From Scedosporium boydii (taxonomy: Eukaryota; Ascomycota; Sordariomycetes; Microascales; Microascaceae), in assembly GCA_002221725.1 (NCBI GenBank), contig NJFT01000349.1, positions 1 through 28,157 on the forward strand: a stretch of 28,157 nt of DNA. Direction: 5' to 3'. Of the stretch, positions 21,442 through 28,157 are shown in pieces (the first letter of the stretch is position 1; every line of letters starts with the position of its first letter). The notes beneath the pieces are model-generated. The model had not been told where the DNA came from, did not search any database, and worked only from the letters and a program-made list of their open reading frames with translations. The position numbers and the translations under genes were made by a program.

Positions 21442-23324
21442 ATGGTTGAAGTCGAAAACCGATCGCCGGACTCCAAGTCGGGCGATGCCCTCAAGCATGA
21501 TGACTCGCAATCCGAGCAAGTCCAAGTCGGCGAGCGCTACGAATACTCCGATGAGAGGAAAATCGGCATCACAGGTTCCGTCTTCCTCGTCTTGAACAAA
21601 ATGATCGGCACAGGAAGTGAGTTTGCTACTCCGAAAACCCTCCATAACCACTCCCGTATCTTGATTTGAGGTTGAAAGAAACTAACCCGTTCTTGGAAAG
21701 TCTTCTCCACACCATCGGGCATTTTTGCGGCAACGGGATCGGTCGGCGTTAGTTTGATTCTCTGGATCGTTGGTACGTCCGTCATCTTGGCGCATCTCTT
21801 GGTTTTCAGCCCACTACCCAAAACAGAATAGCAACCACAGAAAAAAAAGATACTAACCCCGATTCAGGCGGCATCATCACCTTCGCCGGTCTCAGCGTCT
21901 ACCTCGAATTCGGCCTCGCCATCCCCCGATCCGGCGGCGAAAAGAACTACCTCGAACGTGTCTACCGCCGTCCGCGATACCTGGCCACCTGCATCCTGGC
22001 CGCGCAGATGCTGCTCCTCGGCTTCTCGTCCGGGAACTCTCTCGCCTTCGGTCGCTACGTGCTCTACGCTTCTGGCAGCCGGTCCGGTGATAATTACAAG
22101 GCCCGCGGCATCGGCGTCGTCTGTGTCACTTTTGCCGTGCTCCTGCACTCCATCGCGCCGAAGTGGGGTATTCGTCTCTTCAACGTCCTCGGTATCTTCA
22201 AGGTCGTCGTGCTCCTCTTCATTGTCTTTTCGGGATTCGCCGCCCTCGCGGGCCACCTACGGATCGAGGACCCCGAGAACTTCAAGAACGCTTTCGACCT
22301 TTCCGACGCGCACAAGTGGGGAGGCGGGGGCGTCTACGCCTACGCGACGGCTCTCCTGAGGATCATCTACAGTTACAAGGGCTGGGAGAATGCAAACTAC
22401 GTCCTTTCTGAGGTGAAGAATCCCCGTCGCACCCTCGCCCTCGCCGCGCCTCTCGCCATCGGCCTCGTCACCACCCTCTACATCCTCGCCAACGTCGCCT
22501 ACTTCGCCGCCATCCCCAAGGATGCCCTCGTCGAGTCCGAGGTCATTGTCGCTGGTCTCTTCTTCACCAACATGTTCGGCGACAGCGCCGGCGCTAGGAC
22601 CCTTCCCGTCTTCGTGGCTCTCAGCAATCTTGGTAACGTGCTGGCCGTGAGTTTCGCCCACGCGCGTCTTAACCAGGAGCTTGGAAAGGAGGGTCTGCTG
22701 CCGGCCAGTCGGTTCTGGGCGTCGAACAAGCCTTTCAATGCCCCCGCCGCATCAGTAAGTTCGAACGAAATTGTTCTTCCCCAAGAATTTACTTTGCTTC
22801 CAAATCCAACGTGCTCAACCGACCTTGTTAATGATGTTCTAACCCTTGCCCTACTTTAACAGTTATTCCTGCACTGGATCGTCACCGTCATCGTCCTCCT
22901 CGCACCTCCTCCCGGTCCCGCCTACAACTTCATTGTCGACCTCTACACTTACCCTGGCGCCATCATCAACGTCTTCGTACCCCTCGGTCTCCTTTGGCTC
23001 CACTACAAGAAATCAGAAAATTGGTCTTCCCCCTGGCACACCTACTTCCCCGTCGCCATCCTTTTCGTCCTCAGCAACGTGTTCCTCACCGTCGTACCCT
23101 TTATCCCGCCCAACACGGACTGGAACGCCGAGGGTTATCCCTACTACGTTTTCCCCGTCGTGGGATGGGGCGTGCTTCTGCTCGGCGCTGCGTATTGGCT
23201 GGGTTGGACCAAGATTTGGCCGAGGCTGGGTGGATATCGTATCGTTGCCGAGAGGATTATCGATGCCGATGGAACCGAGGTGGTCAGGTATCGCAAGGTG
23301 GATAGGTTTACGAGATTGGATTGA
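21442..23324 (+). CDS. High-affinity methionine permease-like amino acid transporter
   Basis: Four exons, 21442-21616, 21701-21772, 21868-22754 and 22863-23324, give 531 residues, a normal length for this family. The introns are 84, 95, 108 nt with GTGAGT, GTACGT and GTAAGT donors, CTAAC branch sites in the first two, and consistent phases. A cytoplasmic N tail of about 43 residues is followed by roughly 12 hydrophobic segments. The first joint restores the APC-superfamily signature GTGIFSTPSGIF, followed by GSVGVSLILWIVGGIITFAG, and then IPRSGGEKNYLE and YSYKGWENANYVLSEVKNPR. This pattern fits the Mup1-type methionine permeases (proton-coupled uptake at the plasma membrane). The orthologue cannot be settled by eye, so no gene symbol is given; other LAT/YAT-type amino acid permeases are the alternative. 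Codon use is strongly GC-ending, which also produces long antisense shadow frames. Confidence 0.9.
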
Positions 23325-23818
23325 ATCGTTGGAAAGGACAATTGGATCTAACGCGATAGCCCGATGCAGGTCTAGAGATACATACTGACTCCAGGCCAAT
23401 TAATTGCCGAAATACGAGGGGTTCTTATGCTTGCGTGTGCCGGTTTGACTGAACACAGCTGCAGCAATTTTCGCTTAGAACTAGTCATTCGTACTTTCGA
23501 AGTGTCAAATAATCTTTTATCTCCGTCCAGAAGATCGCTGCTATCCGCTGCGAAGCGTTGAGCGGAACCAAACCAAGTCAGGACAGCGTAAAGTGGAACT
23601 AATATCGGTAGTCATTGCACCCGTCATTACACTTATCAAATCCCATCAATGGGGTATTCGTACGGGTGAGTCGTTTCTATTGACGTGACGTTATCGATAA
23701 TGAACCAATCGATCACCGCACGCTTCCACAGTCTGATGGACTCCTGCGGTCAGGCTAATGCTGCATCAGCTGAAACGAGATATTCTGGTGAGACATCCAG
23801 ATGTTAGCGCCCGAACAC

Positions 23819-23898
23819 ATTTTTCTTTTTTTCTTTTTATTTTTTTTTCTCCTATAATTTTCCCCTTTCTTTTCTTTTCTTTTCTTTTTTTCTTTTTG
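23819..23898. repeat. Polypyrimidine tract
   Basis: An almost pure T/C run on the plus strand made of TTTTC-type units, about 500 bp downstream of the permease stop. It is probably a simple-sequence expansion. Confidence 0.75.
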
Positions 23899-24137
23899 GC
23901 CTTCTCTTTGCATCCTGAGCTGGTGTCGTGTGGGCGAGCCCCAACCGACTCCATCGGATGAGGAGGCCTACGCTACGGTGCCTGGACATCGTCGATTCCA
24001 GTTACTTCACAGATTCCGCGAGACCCAAACTCCATATTGGCAGGTAGACATACATTACGGGGCCGTATCCATCCTATGATCTGATCCAGGTGCATTGCGT
24101 CTGTCATTACCGGGGAGAGGCGATCATCATCAGGTCA

Positions 24138-24151
24138 TTGCCGGCCGGCAA
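24138..24151. repeat. Perfect 14-bp palindrome
   Basis: TTGCCGGCCGGCAA equals its own reverse complement. It contains CCGG half-sites of the kind bound by fungal Zn(II)2Cys6 regulators, but no gene starts nearby. Confidence 0.6.
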
Positions 24152-26229
24152 ACGGGTGGGGCTTCCAATCGAAGAGGGTATCCTCTCCAGCTTAAACTCC
24201 CAGTATACTAGTATATGTCTATGTAGTGCAAAGCAATGGTAGTCTCGATGACTGCCCAATCAAAATGCGCGGTGGCATATCTCGTGGCTCATGCTTGGTG
24301 CTATAGATTGGAGTTACCACGTCAATTCCAGTTTGCTTTTCCTTCAGGTGCCATGGACCGACTTTAATAACCTACCGGCCCTGTTTGTCCTAACTGCTAA
24401 CGTATTCTGGGATAACGCCCTCCACAAAGCACCCTAGTGTGCCTCGGTAGCGTAAATTGCCCCAGCAGCAAAACACCCCAATATAATCAACGAATAGCAC
24501 CATCACCTATCCGTATTTGGGAGACCAAGGCTGACCAGCCGTGATTTGACCGAGGCGTTTACAAGTACGAAGTACGCGAGGCACTGGATGATGGAGGAGC
24601 CCCCTTTCAAGACCCACCCACCATTCGACTTTATTTCACATCACTCATCTGATGCCTTGGCGGGTCAGGTCTTAGTTAATCGATCGATCGAGATGCAGAA
24701 ATGAGATATGATAGATCCGGATCATGCAGCATTGTTCCGGAATAAGTAGTGCGAACATGGAGGGACGTTTTACGGGGGCCAAGGAAGACATGAACCCAGA
24801 AATGGAACACGGAGCAAAACCTGTGCAGAGGACAAAGCAATTCGTGAAGGCTTCTCCAAGGATCGAACGTGATGGAGGGACTGCCAGGCCATCGAGAACC
24901 GTGCCTAGAACTTGCCAGCTTGTTGTTTAAGATGCCAGCCTCCGGGGGATGGAAACAGCTCAATTGGGAGGGGGGTGTCGGTGGTACTCCAATTTGGTGT
25001 CCGCAAGCCGTGCCCGTACCTGGATCACCAAGAGAGGCTTGACGACTCGTTCAAGTGGCTTAATAAATAAATATTTGCGAACTCTACTCCTCGAAGGCCC
25101 CAGGACGGGAGAGGCTTGAGCGTTCATAAACAAAAAGCAAGGCACAGGTACTGGTTGAGAGCCACTCCTAGCCGTAGGACTAGCATAGTTATGGCGGCCT
25201 GACCATACCTTACCACATCAACGCAACGTAGGGCACTTGTACATGTGGGCCTAGTTGGTGGTAACAGATAATACCTCGTTCATTGAATCCTTCCGCCCTT
25301 GCTCAACCAAGTCATCAAGCCCGTGTGAGGATCTTCTTGCCGGGAGGAGATGCATGGCTTCGGCTATACAGGACATAGCAGTAATCTCGGAAGGATCCTA
25401 GTTACTCATGGCCCACACTTTCGTTGCTTGAAGTGCTGAAAGATTCATTAGAAAAAAGACCGGACCTAAAGGACTAGTCGCACATGTATCACCGTTTTGC
25501 CTCCACGTGCAATCTTCCAGCCTTGACTGCACCATGCCGTGCTTTGCCTAGCTCAAGGGAACTAGTTTGAACTGAACAATCCCAAGACCAATAGAACCAC
25601 TGGACGCAGTGGTGTTGTGTGTCCGAGTCAGGGCATGACGAAGAAACAGGCACGCGACGAGCCCAGGCATTTTCGGGACTTGAACCTGGGGAGATATTGA
25701 ACGTTGGGTGCATTTTAGATCTTTGCCGTGAGACATATTGCAAGATGACCGCTACTTGCCCCTTTGAGAATGAATGTGGCGGGGAGCAATAGAACCTAAA
25801 GAATAAGGAATGCGTCGAGGTAGCACATCATGGTGCCGGCCCCGGGCTTCTCATCGTATGGAAGTGGGCCTGATTTGAAGGCTGGCTATGTCGATAATGG
25901 AAGCTGAAGCCAAGAGACAAGAGAAGAAACACCTTTCTGAATTCCGAATCCTCAGTCTGCCCTCGCTCAACTGCCTTCCCCGCTATGACCGCCTTCTTGT
26001 CTCCATTTCATCCCTTGCATTAATACCTGCATTGTTGCTCCTTCCTCGAATCAGGGATGCATCAATGAAAGCAATAATTCCATCCCTTGCAGATACAATA
26101 GTTCGAGCTCACAATAAGTCCATTGTCGATTCTGCCCTGATCTTGATCCGAGTCACCGAATCTTCCATCACCCCAACTTTCCGTGAATACGATCGACGCG
26201 CCTGCAGTACTAGATAATCCCCCGATACC

Positions 26230-26237
26230 TGACGTCA
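26230..26237. promoter_or_regulatory. CRE/ATF-type bZIP site
   Basis: The exact palindrome TGACGTCA lies 49 bp upstream of the ATG of the monooxygenase fragment. This is the consensus for CREB/ATF bZIP factors. The position fits a regulatory role, but an 8-bp match can arise by chance. Confidence 0.4.
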
Positions 26238-26285
26238 ACGTCTCGAATACAGCCCGCCCGTTCCCTTTCCCTCGTCATTGAAGCC

Positions 26286-26950
26286 ATGGATGATGCTAAA
26301 GCCCCAACTGTCGCAGTCATTGGTCTCGGTGAGTTCTGTTCGAGTCTTGTGCAACAAGCTTAAGATCTTCTTTCAGAAATCCTCTCGGCCATTTCCCGCC
26401 CAGAGCACGATCAGGTTGTGAAACATGAGTGTTTGTCTCCTACCGTCTCCTCTGACACTCTCGACGCCGCACCCAACGGACCTGTTTCTACTACACCTAG
26501 CATTTACCAGGGAAAGGGGGCTGACCAAGAATTGTCCAAACCTTAGGCGCCTTTGGCCTTGTTACACTAAAGAACCTCGTGGAAGAGGGCTTCGATGTGA
26601 CAGGATTCGAGCGGAACTCTTATGTCGGCGGATTGTGGCGATACACAACGGAGAGCAAGACATCTGTCTTGCAATGTAAGTTTACATGGATGGGAGCACC
26701 ACTCCTGTGTCTCCCTGAGGCTACTGCATGAGGGGATCAGCAGGCTTACATTGCTACAGCAACACTCGCAAATGTCTCGAGGCAACGGGTATCGTTTTTT
26801 GCCCATGATTTCCTCATTTGCGCGCATTCAGTCTTAACATCTATGCTGGTATAATAGTGCTGTTTCACAGATTTTCCTTTCCCAAAAGGTTACATTTTCT
26901 ATATCTCCCTCCTACCATATCGATGCGAATGATGGTTGTGGCTGACAGTA
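26286..26950 (+). pseudogene. Flavin-containing monooxygenase, truncated after the first exons
   Basis: Proposed exons are 26286-26328, 26547-26675, 26760-26788 and 26858 to about 26892. The introns are 218, 84 and 69 nt with GTGAGT, GTAAGT and GTATCG donors, and the phases agree. The encoded N terminus has the FAD-binding motif VAVIGLGAFGLV (GxGxxG), then GFDVTGFERNSYVGGLWRYT, then TLANVSRQR and CCFTDFPFPK. These are the opening blocks of fungal FMO-type enzymes, which oxygenate N, S or carbonyl substrates using FAD and NADPH. Only about 78 residues of a usual 450-550 remain. After the FPFPK block the frame soon meets a stop, and from about 26950 the DNA becomes AT-rich and mitochondrial-like, so the NADPH-binding and C-terminal parts are absent. 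It is either disrupted by the insertion or cut by an assembly join. The exact end of exon 4 is uncertain. Confidence 0.8.
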
Positions 26951-27000
26951 CTGTATTTTATCTTATAAAATTATTTGTTTAATCTGCACGATCAGATATT

Positions 27001-27665
27001 CATTTAATATAGTTTATATAGAATTTTAGGTACGATTTTATCTAACACGAAATTAGATGTAATGAAAATATTACGAATGTTTCTAATATTTTCTTAGTTA
27101 TTATATTTTATAATAATGTTGATTATTACTTGCAAGATTCTATAAGTTTGTCTATTTTAAGTAAAGGTATAGGATTACATAGAGGTTTAGTATATGTTAG
27201 TAATATAACACAAATTTTCCACATATTTATATTTATACTAAGTATTTTAATATTACAGCTAACTGGGTTTCATTATAGAAAACTTTAAACTAGACATTTT
27301 GCTAGTCTAAATAATTTATTAAATAATAAATTTGACCATTTTGCCCAAAAAATTTATAATAAAATAGTAGAACAATTTAAAATAATAGAATATCCTTTAA
27401 TTCTATTGACCAAAATTCCTCACTGCTATGCATATTTACATTAGGGTTTTTTCAGACTCAATGTAGTCGATCAACCTCTCAGTTACGACTAAGAAAATTT
27501 ACAGCTTATTAAGCTATTACCTTAACAACTACCTTTTTCTATAATATTTATCGTCCTCTCAAAGCTACAAAGTTATAGTTTATATTTACTTAGTACTATA
27601 TATAGAAATTTAGAGTTGTCTACAATAGGAGGTTTAATTTATTTCTTAATAGGAGCTATTTTGAT
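27001..27665 (+). pseudogene. nad2: Mitochondrial nad2 fragment, decayed
   Basis: One plus-strand frame (codon starts at 27136, 27562 and so on) gives blocks typical of fungal NADH dehydrogenase subunit 2: [47 protein letters not shown], and [15 protein letters not shown] followed by GGLIYFL. It holds stops at 27286 (TAA), in the segment 27410-27535 and near the left end. That middle segment is longer than expected and not recognisable as Nad2, so an insertion or rearrangement of roughly 75 bp is likely. It ends in the middle of the gene at about 27665. Nad2 is an inner-membrane subunit of complex I; this copy cannot make it. Confidence 0.75.
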
Positions 27666-27759
27666 AAAAAAAAACAATAAACATTATTATTTCATATTTA
27701 TGTAAAATATATTTATATAAAATATATTTTAATTTTATTTCAGGAATTTTAAATAGTTA
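27663..27759. other. AT-rich junction between the nad2 and atp6 fragments
   Basis: About 100 bp of A/T with the near-direct repeat AAAATATATTTATATAAAAT and its continuation (27700-27735). It separates two mitochondrial fragments in opposite orientation and probably marks where they were joined. Confidence 0.5.
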
Positions 27760-28157
27760 CTAGTGTAAATCTAGCCCATCTTTTATATAAGAAGATAATA
27801 AAACAACAAAAACTTAAGCTTAAATAAATGCAATACCAAATTCTAATCCTAAGAAAGCAACTATAAATGCTAATAGTATTAATCCTAAAAAGAAAAATAT
27901 AATACCTGAAGTCATTATATTATAAGTGAAACCAGCTAGTATATTTAATAACATATGTCCAGAAAGTATATTAGTAGCTAATCTAAGCCCTAAAGAAACG
28001 TTTCTAGCTAAATATAAAACAAATTCAATAAAAACTAGTAAAGGTAATAAACCTAAAGGACAACCCGCCGGTACTAATAAAGAAAAGAATTTTAAGCCAT
28101 GTTTTTGGAACCCTAAAATAGTAGCACCTAATACTACTATAAAACTAAGAAAGAAAG
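27760..28157 (-). pseudogene. atp6: Mitochondrial atp6 3' part with two internal stops
   Basis: Read on the minus strand from the window edge, the frame gives the C-terminal half of ATP synthase subunit a: FLSFIVVLGATILGFQKHGL, LVPAGCPLGLLPLLVFIEF, ARNVSLGLRLATNILSGHML and IVAFLGLEFGIAFI. The natural end (KDGLDLH then TAG at 27762-27760) is preserved. Two in-frame TAA codons at 27822-27820 and 27816-27814 sit where fungal Atp6 has the two Gln codons of its conserved QAQ stretch, so both look like CAA-to-TAA changes. TAA is a stop in the fungal mitochondrial code too. The 5' part lies beyond the window. Confidence 0.85.

Larger units (their letters stand above)
23325..26285. other. Long intergenic stretch, no gene supported
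   Basis: About 3 kb between the permease and the monooxygenase fragment. It contains a pyrimidine-rich run (about 23819-23898), a 14-bp palindrome (24138-24151), three palindromes within 63 bp (24680-24742) and a TGACGTCA site (26230-26237). A 109-codon frame at 25888-26217 has no recognisable domain and lies in the expected promoter of the next gene. Confidence 0.45.
26950..28157. other. Mitochondrial-derived DNA (NUMT) or nuclear-mitochondrial assembly chimera
   Basis: Base composition shifts abruptly to very AT-rich at about 26950 and stays so to the end of the window. Two mitochondrial genes can be read in it, nad2 on the plus strand and atp6 on the minus strand, both with in-frame stops. 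Their opposite orientation and close packing (about 100 bp apart) are not expected in a Pezizomycotina mitochondrial genome, where core genes are mostly on one strand. Broken genes argue for a nuclear insertion rather than functional mitochondrial DNA. The left border is set from composition only; the first 50-100 bp have no recognised origin. Confidence 0.75.

Noticed and set aside
21864..22661. Minus-strand acidic frames opposite the permease
   Set aside because: They are shadows of a strongly GC-ending sense codon usage; the sense strand encodes clear transporter motifs.
23758..23961. Phe-rich (plus) and Lys-rich (minus) frames
   Set aside because: They are translations of the polypyrimidine tract.
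25888..26217. 109-codon plus-strand frame upstream of the monooxygenase
   Set aside because: It has no recognisable domain and ends about 70 bp before the FMO start, where promoter and leader are expected.
26950..28157. AT-rich end read as a RIP-mutated transposon
   Set aside because: Recognisable nad2 and atp6 protein blocks show mitochondrial origin; no transposase or reverse transcriptase motif is visible.
1..28157. tRNA or rRNA genes, CRISPR arrays, long terminal repeats
   Set aside because: I found no cloverleaf with a GGTTCRANYCC box, no rRNA-like stretch, no regularly spaced repeat-spacer array and no long direct or inverted terminal repeats by eye; a covariance-model scan would be the decisive test for RNAs.

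Overview
The window looks like nuclear DNA of a filamentous ascomycete (Pezizomycotina, probably Sordariomycetes or a close class). The genes are broken by short spliceosomal introns of about 55-120 nt with GTRNGT donors and CTAAC/CTGAC-like branch sites. They encode families typical of these fungi: Clr5-domain protein, DUF7025-type AAA ATPase, F-box protein, methionine permease and small secreted cysteine-rich proteins. The last 1.2 kb has a different composition (very AT-rich) and carries broken pieces of mitochondrial nad2 and atp6. The assignment rests on family recognition by eye; no search was run.

Layout. 0-1 kb, minus: truncated relative of the RPA1 large subunit (replication protein A). 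1.26-2.69 kb, plus: two-exon F-box protein. 4.02-4.76 kb, plus: secreted protein of three near-identical four-cysteine repeats with a (Gly-Asn)n linker. 5.34-5.91 kb, minus: possible small membrane protein. 8.38-9.17 kb (minus) and 10.44-11.20 kb (plus): two divergently transcribed secreted six-cysteine paralogues separated by 1.3 kb, each with a TATA box. 13.63-15.90 kb, minus: three-exon Clr5-domain protein with a helical TPR-like tail. 16.85-19.10 kb, plus: four-exon AAA ATPase, divergent from the Clr5 gene. 21.44-23.32 kb, plus: four-exon high-affinity methionine permease-like transporter. 26.29-26.95 kb, plus: first exons of a flavin-containing monooxygenase, cut off where the mitochondrial-like DNA begins. 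About 26.95-28.16 kb: nuclear mitochondrial insertion (or assembly chimera) with nad2 and atp6 fragments in opposite orientation.

The genes do not form an obvious single pathway. Half of the window is long non-coding stretches in which I see no supported gene. Small secreted proteins, an F-box gene, gene fragments and organellar DNA in one stretch look like an accessory, plastic region. The two items most likely to be undescribed are the three-repeat secreted protein and the divergent pair of six-cysteine secreted proteins; both would be read as candidate effectors or interaction proteins, but nothing in the sequence proves a function.

All exon joints were chosen by hand from splice-site sequence, reading-frame phase and family alignment; transcript data could move them.
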